DNA of 64,000 bases from Nocardiopsis kunsanensis DSM 44524 (GTDB taxonomy: Bacteria; Actinomycetota; Actinomycetes; Streptosporangiales; Streptosporangiaceae). How positions within the stretch are numbered: position 1 is the first letter of the stretch; each line of letters opens with the position of its first letter. Shown here in pieces: positions 1 through 9,637 of this stretch. The position numbers were made by a program, and so were the translations under genes. The notes beneath the pieces are model-generated. The model made no database searches. It saw only the letters and a program-made list of their open reading frames with translations, and had not been told where the DNA came from. The DNA is taken from assembly GCF_000340965.1 (NCBI RefSeq), contig NZ_ANAY01000016.1, forward strand, positions 88,797 through 152,796, read 5' to 3'.

Positions 1-1916
1 TCGATGTCGGGCAGTTCCGGGTGGCGTCCGGGTTTGCGGTTGCGCCACTGGGCGTAGCGCGTGGCCAGGGACAGTGCGCGGACGGCGTCCTCGGGCGCGG
101 GGTAGGACGGCACGGACCCCTTGAGGGTCTCTCCGCTGTCACCGACGTGGCGCAGTTCCTCGGGGAGGCCCTGCCGTGCCAGGTAGGTGGTGACGATTGG
201 TTTGTCCGCCCCCTGGGCGCGGGCCCGTAGCACCCGTGCAACGTCGTCGGAGATGGGGTGCAGGGCGGGGATGAACACGACCACGACGGAATCGACCTCG
301 GGTGAGGACAGCGCCGCTTCCAGAGCGAGGTCGAAGTCCTTCGCGGTGGCCTGGGGGCCCAGGTTGACGGGCTCGTGCGGTTTGAGGCCCTGGCGTACGG
401 CTGCGTCCTTGACCAGCAGCTCCAGTGAGTCGGAGTTGCCGATGATGCCCACGCGTGCCCCTTCGGGGAGCGGCTGGTAGGCGAAGACCTGGGCGGCGTC
501 GAACATCTGGGTGATGTCGTCGACGCGCACCACACCGGCCTGCTGGAACAGGGACGTGACGGCGTAGTCGGGCAGGGAGAGCCCGCCGGCGGCGTGGCCG
601 GTGGGGGTCGCCTGGGCGGAACCGCCGCTGCGTACGGCCACGAGGGGTTTCTGCTTGGCCAGGCGCCGGGCCAGACGGGTGAACTTCCGCGGGTTGCCCA
701 GCGACTCCAGGTACTGGAGCACGACCCCGGTGGTGGGGTCCTCCTGCCAGTACTGCATGAGGTCGTTGCCGGACACGTCGGCACGGTTGCCGGCCGAGAC
801 GAAGGTCGACAGGCCCATGCCGCGTTCGGCCACACTCTGCAGGATCGCGCGGCCCAGAGCTCCCGACTGGGAGAAGAAACCGATGGGGCCGCTGGGCGGC
901 AGGTCGGGCGAGAGGGTGGCGTTCAGGGACACCTCGGGGTCGCTGTTGGCGATCCCGAGACAGTTGGGTCCGACCACACGCATGCCGGCGGCTCGGGCCG
1001 TGCGCACCAGTTCGTCCTGGCGGGCACGCCCCTCCGCGCCGATCTCACCGAAGCCGGAGCTGACCACGACGAGCCCGTGCACGCCCTTCTCCGCGCACTC
1101 CTCCACGATGGGCAGGACCGAATCGGCGCGTACGGCGACCACGGCCAGGTCGACGTCGTCGGGGATGTCGCTGACCGTGGGGTAGGCACGCACGCCGGCC
1201 ACGGCCTTGGCTTCGGGGTGGACGGGGTAGACGGGGCCCTGGAAGTCGCCGCCGAGCAGGTTGCGCAGGGAGCTCTGGCCGATGGTGTGGGCGGTGCGAC
1301 TTGCACCGATCACGGCGACGGACTCCGGGTAGAGCAGGCGGGCGATCGAGCGCGATTCGGCTCGCTGTTCGCGGGCCTGCATGACTTCCTTGGAGTTGTC
1401 GGTGGGCTGCAGGTCCAGCGTGAGGCGGATGACGCCTTCGTCGAAGGTCTGCTGGGCGGTGTACCCGGCTTCGCGGAAGACGTTGACCATCCTGCGGTTC
1501 TCGGGCAGGACGTCGGCGATGAAGCGGCGCACGCCCCTCTCGCGCGCGGCTGCGCCGATGTGTTCGAGCAGGACCGAGGCGAGGCCGCGGCCCTGGTGGG
1601 CGTCCTCCACCACGAAGGCGACCTCGGCCTCTTCCGGGGCGATCTTGTCGTAGCGCACCACCGCCACGAGTGAGTCGGAGATGGTGGCCACCAGCCCGAC
1701 GCGGTCCTCGTAGTCGACGTTGGTGAACCGGTCGACGTCCCGGTCGGACAGTTTCGGGTAGGGCGCGAAGAACCTGTAGTAGATCGTCTCCGGCGAGAGC
1801 CGGGCGTGGAACTCGCGCAGCAGGTCGGCGTCTTCAGGGGTGATGGGGCGCATGTGCGCGGTGCCGCCGTCGGTCAACACGACGTCGGCTTCCCAGTGGT
1901 TCGGGTAGGACTGCAC
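1..1916 (-). CDS. GNAT acetyltransferase fused to NDP-forming acyl-CoA synthetase (Pat-like), 3' truncated by window edge
   Basis: About 638 residues are visible from a GTG start at 1916; the stop lies off the left edge. Residues ~10-165 are a GNAT domain with the acetyl-CoA loop HQGRGLAS near residue 107. From ~199 (SVAVIGASRT) a CoA-binding domain of the NDP-forming acetyl-CoA synthetase family begins, followed by GPNCLG (~317) and SQSGALG (~349) of the ligase-CoA region. The ATP-grasp part expected at the C-terminus is missing only because of the window edge. N-terminal GNAT plus C-terminal synthetase-like module is the arrangement of the Streptomyces protein acetyltransferase PatA, which acetylates lysines of metabolic enzymes such as acetyl-CoA synthetase. 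The substrate here is inferred. The gene diverges from the PfkB kinase. Confidence 0.85.
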   Translation of the reverse strand, partial: MQSYPNHWEADVVLTDGGTAHMRPITPEDADLLREFHARLSPETIYYRFFAPYPKLSDRDVDRFTNVDYEDRVGLVATISDSLVAVVRYDKIAPEEAEVAFVVEDAHQGRGLASVLLEHIGAAARERGVRRFIADVLPENRRMVNVFREAGYTAQQTFDEGVIRLTLDLQPTDNSKEVMQAREQRAESRSIARLLYPESVAVIGASRTAHTIGQSSLRNLLGGDFQGPVYPVHPEAKAVAGVRAYPTVSDIPDDVDLAVVAVRADSVLPIVEECAEKGVHGLVVVSSGFGEIGAEGRARQDELVRTARAAGMRVVGPNCLGIANSDPEVSLNATLSPDLPPSGPIGFFSQSGALGRAILQSVAERGMGLSTFVSAGNRADVSGNDLMQYWQEDPTTGVVLQYLESLGNPRKFTRLARRLAKQKPLVAVRSGGSAQATPTGHAAGGLSLPDYAVTSLFQQAGVVRVDDITQMFDAAQVFAYQPLPEGARVGIIGNSDSLELLVKDAAVRQGLKPHEPVNLGPQATAKDFDLALEAALSSPEVDSVVVVFIPALHPISDDVARVLRARAQGADKPIVTTYLARQGLPEELRHVGDSGETLKGSVPSYPAPEDAVRALSLATRYAQWRNRKPGRHPELPDI

Positions 1917-2171
1917 GCCTGCGAGACTAGACGAAATTCGGCCGAAACTGGGGAAAGCCTTCGGGACGGGTACAAGAACACCGGACTGATCACGCAGGGT
2001 AACGGTTTTCCCGGCGATCGTCACAGGGCCGCGGTTCCTCCCGCTACGGGCCGATCATCCCCTGGACACGGCGTGTCCGGGGCGCTGTCACTTCGTTACA
2101 CGTAGCTGACAGTTCACCTGTTAACGTCGTTCGGGCACAGATTCTCATAACCCTCGGCGGTGGCTGGCGAA

Positions 2172-3116
2172 ATGACACGAGTGGTCGTAATCGGTGATCT
2201 CATGACCGATGCAGTCGCGCGCGCGTTCCACCCGTTGGCCCGCGGCAGCGACACCCCTGCATCCGTGGTCATGTACGGCGGAGGCTCGGGCGCCAACATC
2301 GCCTCGTGGCTCGCTGTGGAGGGCACCGACACGACCTTCGTAGGCCGACGCGGCTCCGACATCACCGGCCGCACCCGCGAGATGGAGCTCATGGGATACG
2401 GGCTCGACTCGCGCATGGTAATGGACCCGGAGCGCCCCACCGGCACGTGTGTGGTGATGATCACACACCGGGGCGACCGCACGATGCTCAGTGACCCCGG
2501 CGCCAATGCCCGTCTGCAACCCGAGGATCTGCCCCGCGACGTTTTCGCCCCGGACGGGCACCTGCACGTGTCCGGCTACACGCTCATCAACGAGGACTCC
2601 CGCCGTGCGGCCCGTGTCGCGCTGCGCACGGCGCAGGAGACCGGGATGTCGATCTCGGTGGACAGCGGCTCGCACGCGCCGCTCAAGCGGACCGGGGCCG
2701 AGGAGTTCCTGGAGTGGACGCAGGGTGTGCGGCTGCTCTTCGCCAACATGGACCAGGCCAAGGTACTCACCGGCCGCGAGGAGCCCGAGGACGCCGCCAA
2801 AGTACTGACGGCGTGGTTCCCGAACGTGGTACTCAAGCTGGGTGACGAGGGCGGCCTGTGGGCGTCCAAGACCCGCGAGGGCTGTGTACGGGTCCCGGCC
2901 GAGCCGGTGGAGCCCTCCCCGGGTTCGGTCGGTGCCGGGGACGCGTTCATGGCCGGGTTTCTGCCCGCGTGGCTCCTGGGACGCCACCCCAAAGAGGCGC
3001 TCGGACGCGCCCAGCGCCTGGCAGCTCGTGCCCTGCACCAGCCGGGTGCCCGCCCCGACCTGGGCGAGACCGAGCCGGTACGGCGCAGCGCCCCGCGCGG
3101 TCAGCGCATCCGCTGA
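2172..3116 (+). CDS. PfkB/ribokinase-family carbohydrate kinase
   Basis: A 314-residue protein (if the ATG at 2172 is used; a GTG at 2160 is possible) with the PfkB fold. The N-terminus MTRVVVIGDLMTD is the typical first strand. GGGSGANIA (~residue 35-43) matches the glycine-rich substrate lid. SVGAGDAFMAGFL (~252-264) is PfkB signature 2, with the catalytic Asp at about 257. Such enzymes phosphorylate ribose, fructose-phosphate, adenosine or related sugars; nothing visible fixes the substrate. The gene converges on recQ, with a cluster of palindromes between them. The final ~40 residues are Arg/Pro-rich and low in complexity, so the true domain ends near residue 285. Confidence 0.85.
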   Translation: MTRVVVIGDLMTDAVARAFHPLARGSDTPASVVMYGGGSGANIASWLAVEGTDTTFVGRRGSDITGRTREMELMGYGLDSRMVMDPERPTGTCVVMITHRGDRTMLSDPGANARLQPEDLPRDVFAPDGHLHVSGYTLINEDSRRAARVALRTAQETGMSISVDSGSHAPLKRTGAEEFLEWTQGVRLLFANMDQAKVLTGREEPEDAAKVLTAWFPNVVLKLGDEGGLWASKTREGCVRVPAEPVEPSPGSVGAGDAFMAGFLPAWLLGRHPKEALGRAQRLAARALHQPGARPDLGETEPVRRSAPRGQRIR

Positions 3117-3159
3117 CACCCGGCGTGCCCCTTCCCCCGGGGGCTCCCGCCGTGTTGCA

Positions 3160-3231
3160 CACGGCCCTCGGCCGTGCCGGTACGAGGCGGTCCCGCGGGG
3201 GCCGCGCTCTCGCGCGCCCGTACGGGCGCGC
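3160..3231. terminator. Inverted repeats between the convergent kinase and recQ genes
   Basis: CACGGCC and GGCCGTG pair across three bases at 3160-3176, and a perfect 20-base palindrome lies at 3212-3231. Both sit between convergent stops and probably terminate transcription in either direction. Confidence 0.55.
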
Positions 3232-3319
3232 ACCGTCCTGCGTGTGGGAAGGGCTGGGTGGAAGAGCGGGGCACGGACCACACCCACCGGCCCTCCCCGG
3301 TCCGCTTCCCCGTGCTGGC

Positions 3320-5485
3320 TCACCCGCCGTTACCGGCGAGCGTGAGGGGCAGAACCGCCGGAGCACCGGCGCGGCGCAGCAGAGAGGCGGCCACGGTCAG
3401 GCTCCACCCCGTGTCGACGTAGTCGTCCACGAGCAGCACCGGGCCCTCCGACCGCGACGCCCGTTCGGCCGTCCCGGGCCCGAGGCGCAGGGCAGCGTGC
3501 ACCTGGGCCAGGCGCAGGGCACTGTTGTGCCGGCGCTCCCCCGGCCCGGTGGCACTGCTGTACTCCAGGGAGCCGAGGGGCTGCATCCGGCCGAGGCGGG
3601 CGATCCGTGCGGCCAGGTCGGTGATGAGGACCGGCCGGGTCACGGACGGCATCGCGGCCACGGCCACGGGGCGGTGGGCCCAGTCCCAGTCGGCCAGGAC
3701 ACGCACCAGCCCTTGCAGTACCCGTTCGTTCACGGGTTCGTCCGGGGCGTCGGCTGCCAGGAGGCGGCGCAGTTCGGTCCCCCATCCGATGTCGGTGATG
3801 CGGGCCAGGGCGCGACCTTCCTCGTGGCGTTCGCCCTCGGGCACCCGTCCGCTGAGCGGGACGTCGAGCGTCTTCATCCCGGTGGGCCACTGACGGCGCA
3901 CACTGATGGGTGTACCGGGACGGTCGAGCACCCCGGCAGCGGCGCTGCGCCGGTCGGGGTCGACCTCGGTGGGCCAGTACTGGCCGGTGCACACGTCGCA
4001 GCGCCCGCAGGGGCGTGCCTCGGGGTCGTCGAGCTGTGTGCGCAGGAACTCCATGCGGCACTCGGTGGCGGCGATGTAGTCGAGCATGGCCCGGCGTTCG
4101 TGTTCGCGGGCGGCCGCCACGGCGGCGTAGCGCTCCGCGTCGTAGGTCCAGGGTTTCCCGGTCCGGACCCAGCCGCCGCGCACGCGCTCCACGGCCCCGT
4201 CGACGTCGAGGACCTTGAGCATCTGTTCCAGACGGGAGCGGCGCAGGTCGACGCGGGTCTCCAGCCGGCTGATGGAGAGGGGTTCGCCGGCTTGTCCGAG
4301 CACGTCCAGGGTCTGGCGGACGGTCTGCTCGGGCGGGAAGGACAGGCTCGCGAAGTAGTCCCAGATCCGGGTGTCCTCACGCCCGGGCAACAGCACGGCG
4401 TGGGCCCGGTCGAGCCCGCGGCCGGCGCGTCCGACCTGCTGGTAGTAGGAGATGGGTGACTGTGGCGCACCCAGGTGGACCACGAAACCGAGGTCGGGCT
4501 TGTCGAAACCCATCCCCAGAGCGCTGGTGGCGACCAGGGCCTTGACCTCGTTGGACAGGAGGGCGTCCTCGGCCTCGCGTCGCTCCTCGGGCTCGGTCCG
4601 GCCGGTGTAGGCACGCACGGCCATGCCCTGTTCGGACAGGAACCGGGCGGTCTCCAGGGCCGCGTCGACGGTGAGGGTGTAGATGATCCCGGAACCCTCG
4701 ATGCGGGGGAGGTTCTCGGCCAGCCATCCGAGGCGGGCGGTGGGGTCGGGCAGTTCGGCGACGGCCAGGCTCAGGCTCTCGCGTTCGAGGGGGCCGCGCA
4801 GGACGAGGGTCTCCTGGTGTTCGTCCCCCGAGCGCAGTTGTTCGGCGACATCGTGGGTGACCCGTTCGTTGGCGGTGGCGGTGGTGGCGAGCACGGGGAT
4901 GCCGTCGGGCAGTTCGTGCAGGAGCTGGCGGATCCGCCGGTAGTCGGGGCGGAAGTCGTGGCCCCAGTCGGAGACGCAGTGCGCCTCGTCGATCACGACC
5001 AGGCCGGCACCGGCGGCGAGCTCGGGCAGGGCCCGGTCGCGGAACTCGGGGTTGTTGAGGCGCTCGGGGCTGATGAGCAGGACGTCGACGAGTCCGGCCC
5101 CGACGTCGGCGTAGGTGGACTCCCAGTCCGTGGTGTTGGAGCTGTTGATGGTCCGGGCCCGGATGCCGGCGCGTTCAGCGGCGGCGATCTGGTTGCGCAT
5201 GAGCGCCAACAACGGGGAGACGATGACGGTCGGACCGGCTCCCGCGCCCCGGCGCAGGGCGGTGGCGACGAAGTACACGGCGGACTTGCCCCACCCGGTG
5301 CGCTGCACGACAAGGGCCCGGCGCTGGTGGGCGACCAGGGCGTGGACGGCCCTCCACTGGTCCTCCCGCAACCGTGCGCCGTCCCCGGCCAGGGCACGCA
5401 GGTGCTGCTCGGCGCGCTCGCGCAGTGCGGCTCCGTCCGGGGCCGCCGGGGTGTCGTGGGTGCCGTCGTGCGTGGGGGTCCTCAT
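3320..5485 (-). CDS. recQ: RecQ-family ATP-dependent DNA helicase with C-terminal phosphoribosyltransferase-like domain
   Basis: A 721-residue protein. The ATG at 5485 is chosen because AAGGA sits six bases upstream. Walker A is TGWGKS (~62-67); the Walker B/aromatic loop DEAHCVSDWGHDFRP starts at ~164; the arginine-finger motif QQVGRAGRG is at ~347. A RecQ zinc-binding segment follows with CGRCDVC at ~495. These support 3'-5' unwinding of DNA in recombination and repair. Beyond the zinc/winged-helix region, VLLVDDYVDTG (~682-692) followed by SLT matches the PRPP-binding loop of type I phosphoribosyltransferases, ending about 20 residues before the stop. No RecQ HRDC domain is recognisable. 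Fusion of helicase to a PRPP-type domain is seen in actinomycete RecQ proteins; the role of the tail is unknown to me. Confidence 0.9.
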   Translation of the reverse strand: MRTPTHDGTHDTPAAPDGAALRERAEQHLRALAGDGARLREDQWRAVHALVAHQRRALVVQRTGWGKSAVYFVATALRRGAGAGPTVIVSPLLALMRNQIAAAERAGIRARTINSSNTTDWESTYADVGAGLVDVLLISPERLNNPEFRDRALPELAAGAGLVVIDEAHCVSDWGHDFRPDYRRIRQLLHELPDGIPVLATTATANERVTHDVAEQLRSGDEHQETLVLRGPLERESLSLAVAELPDPTARLGWLAENLPRIEGSGIIYTLTVDAALETARFLSEQGMAVRAYTGRTEPEERREAEDALLSNEVKALVATSALGMGFDKPDLGFVVHLGAPQSPISYYQQVGRAGRGLDRAHAVLLPGREDTRIWDYFASLSFPPEQTVRQTLDVLGQAGEPLSISRLETRVDLRRSRLEQMLKVLDVDGAVERVRGGWVRTGKPWTYDAERYAAVAAAREHERRAMLDYIAATECRMEFLRTQLDDPEARPCGRCDVCTGQYWPTEVDPDRRSAAAGVLDRPGTPISVRRQWPTGMKTLDVPLSGRVPEGERHEEGRALARITDIGWGTELRRLLAADAPDEPVNERVLQGLVRVLADWDWAHRPVAVAAMPSVTRPVLITDLAARIARLGRMQPLGSLEYSSATGPGERRHNSALRLAQVHAALRLGPGTAERASRSEGPVLLVDDYVDTGWSLTVAASLLRRAGAPAVLPLTLAGNGG

Positions 5486-5930
5486 GCGTTCCTTGTTACC
5501 AGAGCAGCGGGCCCGTGACCGGCTGTCCACAGGTCCGATGAGGAGCGCCACACGATCGGCCCCGGGCCAGGCAGGCAGCGGGCACAACGGTACGGACCGG
5601 CAGGACACTCGGGGGTGACCGGACCGCCACTCTTTCCTTTCCCGGCATTGCCCTTCGTCGGCGGTGGCTGAACACTCTGCCGTCAGGGATCACATGTTGC
5701 TGTGTACCCAGCACGCACGGTCATGAGCGAAAGGAAACCGGTGTCCGTTCCCCTTGGCGGCTGAGAACCCGCCCCGGAGCACATCCCCCAGGTGTGCGGG
5801 GGTGGTTCTCGTCCCGGTCCGCTCACGGAACGAGGGCCACCGCCCATACCGGAAAAAGCCCCGCAGTCACGCGACTCACACCGGCCGGACCGGGCTCCCG
5901 CGTACGTTCCACTCCTCGGAACAGGACAGA
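5486..5930. other. Gene-free divergent region between recQ and parC
   Basis: These 445 bases separate divergent recQ and parC and must hold both promoters. I could not identify convincing -35/-10 pairs, an RNA structure or a short coding frame. A CTGAGA/ACCC stretch near 5760 is not a riboswitch match. Confidence 0.5.
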
Positions 5931-8429
5931 ATGACGTTCATGGCCCGTACTACTTCCCGTCCCCCCGAGGATCTCGCCGAGAAGATCATCGACATCGACG
6001 TCTCCGAGGAGATGCGCGGCAGCTTCCTGGAGTACGCGTACTCGGTCATCTACCAACGCGCACTGCCAGACGCCCGCGACGGCATGAAACCGGTGCAGCG
6101 GCGCATCCTCTACCAGATGAACGAGATGGGACTGCGGCCGGACCGCGGCCACGTCAAGTGCGCCCGCGTCGTCGGTGACGTCATGGGGCGCCTGCACCCG
6201 CACGGCGACTCCGCGATCTACGACGCCCTGGTCCGGCTCAGCCAGTCCTTCGCGATGCGTGTGCCGTTGGTGGACGGCCACGGAAACTTCGGCTCCCTCG
6301 GCGGCGACGACGCCCCCGCCGCCATGCGCTACACCGAGGCGCGCATGGCCCGTCCCACACAGCTGCTGGTCGAGGGTATAGACGAGAACGTCGTCGACTT
6401 CCAGCCCAACTACGACGGGCAGGAGACCGAGCCCGAGGTTCTTCCCGCGGCTTTCCCGAACCTGCTGGTCAACGGCTCCTCCGGGATCGCCGTCGGCATG
6501 GCCACCAACATGGCCCCCCACAACCTGGGCGAGGTCATCGCGGCCGCTCGGCACCTGGTGCTGCACCCCGACGCGACCCTCGAGGAGCTCATGGAGTTCG
6601 TCCCGGGCCCGGACCTGCCCACCGGTGGCACCATCGTGGGTCTGGACGGGGTCCGCGACGCCTACGCCCGCGGCCGCGGCAGCTTCAAGACGCGTGCGAC
6701 CGTCTCCATCGAGAAGGTCTCGGCCCGCCGCACCGGCCTGGTCGTGACCGAGCTGCCCTACAACGTGGGCCCGGAGAAGGTCATCAGCCGCATCAAGGAG
6801 CTGGTGCAGGCCAAGAAGCTCCAGGGCATCTCCGACCTCAAGGACCTCACCGACCGCAACCAGGGGCTGCGCCTGGTCGTGGAGCTCAAGAACGGTTTCA
6901 ACCCCGAGGCCGTTCTCGAGGAGCTGTACCGCCTGACAGCGATGGAGGAGTCCTTCGGGATCAACAACGTCGCGCTCGTCGACGGTCGGCCCCGCACCCT
7001 GGGCCTGCGCGAGCTGCTGCAGGTCTACGCCGACCACCGGCTCGACGTGGTGCGCCGCCGCAGCGAACACCGGCGGGAGAAGCGCCGCGAGCGCCTGCAC
7101 CTGGTCGACGGGCTCATGGTCGCGCTGCTCGACATCGACCGTGTGATCTCCCTGATCCGCGAGGCCGACGACACGGCCGGGGCGCGTGAGGCGCTCAAGG
7201 GCGCCTACGACCTCTCCGAGGTGCAGGCCCGCTACATCCTCGACACCCCGCTGCGCCGCCTGACGCGCTTCGACCGGCTGGAGCTGGAGACCGAGCGCGA
7301 CAAGTTGAACAAGGAGATCGAGGAGCTCACCTCGATCCTGGAGTCGGACAAGAAGCTGCGGCGCGTGGTCGCCAAGGAGCTCAACGCCGTCACCAAGGAG
7401 TACGCCACCCCCCGCCGCACGCAGCTGCGCGAGAACGACGGCCAGGCCCGGTCCGCGGCGATCCCTCTGGAGATGGCCGACCAACCCTGCCACGTACTCA
7501 TGGGCACCGACGGCACCATCGGCCGCAGCAAGGGCGCGACCCTTCCGTCCGCCTACGAGGGCATCCGCACCAAGCACGACTCGGTCGCCACGTCGCTGCC
7601 GACCACTTCGCGTTCGGAGATCGGTCTTGTCACCGATCTCGGACGGTTGATCCGGTTGCCGGTGGTGGAACTACCCGAAGTGCCCGACTCGGCCGAGGAG
7701 GAACCGCCGTTGGCCTCCGGCCTTCCCGTCGAGGAGTTCGTCCAGCTGGAGGAGGACGAACGTGTGGTTTCGGTGGTGGGTGTGCACACTGACGGCCCCG
7801 GGTTCGTGCTGGGCACACGCGGCGGTGTGGTCAAGCGGGTCGCCCCGGACCAGCCGCCGAACAAGGACGACTTCGAGGTCATCGCACTCAAGGACGAGGA
7901 CCGGGTCGTGGGCGCCACCCAGTTGTCCACCGGTGAGGAGGACCTCGCCTTCATCACCTCGGAGGCGCAGCTGCTACGTTTCTCCGCATCGGCGGTGCGG
8001 CCCCAGGGCCGTCCTGCCGGCGGTGTGGCCGGGATCCGGTTGACCGAGGACGCCCGGGTACTGTGGTTCGGGTCCGTGCCGAGCCCGCAGGACTCGGTGG
8101 TGGTGACGGTCTCCGGTTCGTCACAGACGTTGGACGGTACCGACGGCGGCTCGGCCAAGGTCACCCCGTTCGAGTCCTACCCCAGCAAGGGCCGGGCGAC
8201 CGGCGGTGTGCGCTGTCACCGTTACCTCAAGGGCGAGGACACCTTGTTGTTCGGGTGGATCGGCCGCACCCCGGAACGTGCTTCCCGCGCCGACGGCAAG
8301 CCTGTGCGCCTGCCCGACCCGAACGACCGCCGGGACGGGTCCGGGGAGGCGATGAGGAGTCTTGTGACCTCTGCGGGGTCGGGCCAGACCGACTCCGGGA
8401 TCGTGTCCGTGGAAAACCCGCCCTCCTGA
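5931..8429 (+). CDS. parC: DNA topoisomerase IV subunit A
   Basis: An 832-residue type IIA topoisomerase A subunit. The ATG at 5931 lies four bases after AGGA; a second ATG at 5940 is possible. The quinolone-resistance region [10 protein letters not shown] starts at residue 89 (serine, wild-type-like, at ~94), and the active-site tyrosine in AMRYTEARM is residue 134. The GyrA box is absent, and the C-terminal part ([15 protein letters not shown]) looks like a degenerate ParC beta-pinwheel. The partner parE lies downstream on the opposite strand. With ParE it should decatenate daughter chromosomes and relax supercoils. Assignment to ParC rather than GyrA rests on the missing GyrA box and the nearby parE. 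Confidence 0.92.
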   Translation: MTFMARTTSRPPEDLAEKIIDIDVSEEMRGSFLEYAYSVIYQRALPDARDGMKPVQRRILYQMNEMGLRPDRGHVKCARVVGDVMGRLHPHGDSAIYDALVRLSQSFAMRVPLVDGHGNFGSLGGDDAPAAMRYTEARMARPTQLLVEGIDENVVDFQPNYDGQETEPEVLPAAFPNLLVNGSSGIAVGMATNMAPHNLGEVIAAARHLVLHPDATLEELMEFVPGPDLPTGGTIVGLDGVRDAYARGRGSFKTRATVSIEKVSARRTGLVVTELPYNVGPEKVISRIKELVQAKKLQGISDLKDLTDRNQGLRLVVELKNGFNPEAVLEELYRLTAMEESFGINNVALVDGRPRTLGLRELLQVYADHRLDVVRRRSEHRREKRRERLHLVDGLMVALLDIDRVISLIREADDTAGAREALKGAYDLSEVQARYILDTPLRRLTRFDRLELETERDKLNKEIEELTSILESDKKLRRVVAKELNAVTKEYATPRRTQLRENDGQARSAAIPLEMADQPCHVLMGTDGTIGRSKGATLPSAYEGIRTKHDSVATSLPTTSRSEIGLVTDLGRLIRLPVVELPEVPDSAEEEPPLASGLPVEEFVQLEEDERVVSVVGVHTDGPGFVLGTRGGVVKRVAPDQPPNKDDFEVIALKDEDRVVGATQLSTGEEDLAFITSEAQLLRFSASAVRPQGRPAGGVAGIRLTEDARVLWFGSVPSPQDSVVVTVSGSSQTLDGTDGGSAKVTPFESYPSKGRATGGVRCHRYLKGEDTLLFGWIGRTPERASRADGKPVRLPDPNDRRDGSGEAMRSLVTSAGSGQTDSGIVSVENPPS

Positions 8430-8443
8430 CCATGCGGCGCGGC

Positions 8444-8466
8444 CACCGGCCCGCACCGGGCCGGTG
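8444..8466 (+). terminator. Intrinsic hairpin after parC
   Basis: CACCGGCCCG and CGGGCCGGTG form a perfect 10-bp stem with a three-base loop, 15 bases after the parC stop. No U-tract follows, as is usual in actinomycetes. Confidence 0.65.
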
Positions 8467-8529
8467 ACGTGCCGTAGCGTGCCGTGCGCAGGGATCCGTA
8501 CGCCTGTGCACGGCCGCACGGCGCCCCGT

Positions 8530-8551
8530 GGTGTGCACGGCCGTGCACACC
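8530..8551. promoter_or_regulatory. 22-bp perfect palindrome upstream of carbonic anhydrase
   Basis: A perfect 22-base palindrome centred on CACGGCCGTG lies 29 bases before the carbonic anhydrase start. TGTGCACGGCCG occurs again at 8505-8516, 27 bases upstream of the copy inside the palindrome. The layout suggests an operator with one full site and one partial site, though the palindrome could also fold in RNA. Confidence 0.5.
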
Positions 8552-8580
8552 GACGACAACGACGAGGAAGGGCATCGAGA

Positions 8581-9102
8581 ATGAGCGCACCCGAAGGGGT
8601 CCCCTCCGCTTTCTCCGACGTGTTCTCGGCCAACGTCGAGTACGCCGCGAACTTCTCCCTGAACGGGCTGCAGCCCGTGGCAAAACGCGGCCTGGCTCTG
8701 GTCACGTGTATGGACTCGCGGATCGAACCCCTGGACATGTTGGGCATGAAGCCCGGTGACGCCAAGATCCTGCGCAACGCGGGCGCCCGCGTCACGGACG
8801 ACACCCTGCGCACGCTGGTCCTGGCCGTGTACCTGCTCGGCGTGGACCGGGTACTGGTGCTGCCGCACACCCGCTGCAGGATGGCCTCCGTGGAGAACGA
8901 CGACATGGTGCACGACCTCATCGAGGAGCAGTACGGCGTGGACACCCGGAGTCTGGAGTTCCACACCGACAACGACCAGCTGGGCGCGCTCCGCCACGAC
9001 CTCGAACGCATCCGCCACCATCCGCTGCTGCCCAAGGACCTGCCCGTCACCGGCGCGGTCTACGACGTGGACACCGGCCGCGTGGCCCCCACCGGCCTCT
9101 GA
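8581..9102 (+). CDS. beta-class carbonic anhydrase
   Basis: A 173-residue enzyme starting at the ATG at 8581, preceded by GGAAGGG. It interconverts CO2 and bicarbonate in the cytoplasm. Zinc ligands and the Asp-Arg dyad are readable: C43-x-D45-S46-R47 (CMDSR), H96 and C99 (PHTRC). The usual HHTxCG is reduced to PHTRCR, typical of the shorter actinobacterial beta enzymes. The protein is short for a plant-type beta enzyme (~220) but normal for this subgroup. It stands alone between the parC terminator and the TPR gene, and palindromic sites upstream suggest specific regulation. Confidence 0.88.
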   Translation: MSAPEGVPSAFSDVFSANVEYAANFSLNGLQPVAKRGLALVTCMDSRIEPLDMLGMKPGDAKILRNAGARVTDDTLRTLVLAVYLLGVDRVLVLPHTRCRMASVENDDMVHDLIEEQYGVDTRSLEFHTDNDQLGALRHDLERIRHHPLLPKDLPVTGAVYDVDTGRVAPTGL

Positions 9103-9254
9103 GGGACCGCACGGGCCTGGAAGGACAGCACAACCACGGTGTAGGCGCTGCGGACCGCGCAGGCGGGTAGGTCCCTGGTGGGCCCGGGAATGCCGACGCC
9201 CTCCGGGCGGTTGTCGTTCCTTCCGGACGACTCCGCGTCGTCGAGAGGAGCACC

Positions 9255-9581
9255 GTGGCTGACAGCACTTACGACACCTTCAACCGTGCCCGCATGTTCA
9301 TGGAGCTCGGCGATCCCATCCACGCGGCCAAGATCCTCGAACCCGTGACCACCGAGGGGGCCGAGAACCGTTCCATGATGGAGCTGCTCGGGCGCGCCTA
9401 CTTCGGTTCGGCCCAACTCAACAAGGCCGAACGTGTTTTCCGCCGGCTCATCGAGCTCGATCCCGTGGACAACTGGGCCCACATCGCTCTGGCACGCACT
9501 CTCGAGAGGCAGAACCGCCATGAGGAGGCGGCCCCCTACCGCAGGATGTACTCGGTGATGTCCGGGGGCAGCCTGGACTGA
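9255..9581 (+). CDS. Tetratricopeptide repeat protein
   Basis: A 108-residue protein starting with GTG at 9255, preceded by GAGAGGAG. The sequence is mostly tetratricopeptide helices: [20 protein letters not shown] and [18 protein letters not shown] show the W/L-G-Y-A-F-A-P spacing of TPR units. It is a protein-interaction module with no catalytic residues. The TGA stop overlaps a possible ATG at 9581 in the frame of the next gene (TGATG), so the two may be co-transcribed. The partner is unknown. Confidence 0.75.
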   Translation: MADSTYDTFNRARMFMELGDPIHAAKILEPVTTEGAENRSMMELLGRAYFGSAQLNKAERVFRRLIELDPVDNWAHIALARTLERQNRHEEAAPYRRMYSVMSGGSLD

Positions 9582-9637
9582 TGCTGCACGCGGCCGCGCC
9601 GAGGTCTCCCCGGCGCGGCCCGGCTATGGTGGCTGCC

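Noticed and set aside
2145..3323. A 392-codon minus-strand frame opposite the PfkB kinase
   Set aside because: The plus strand encodes a kinase with the GAGDAF signature; the minus product has shadow composition.
5740..5800. Thiamine pyrophosphate riboswitch suggested by CTGAGA..ACCC
   Set aside because: The remaining conserved TPP elements (the second helix and the CCTGATC-type segment) are absent, and parC is an unlikely target.
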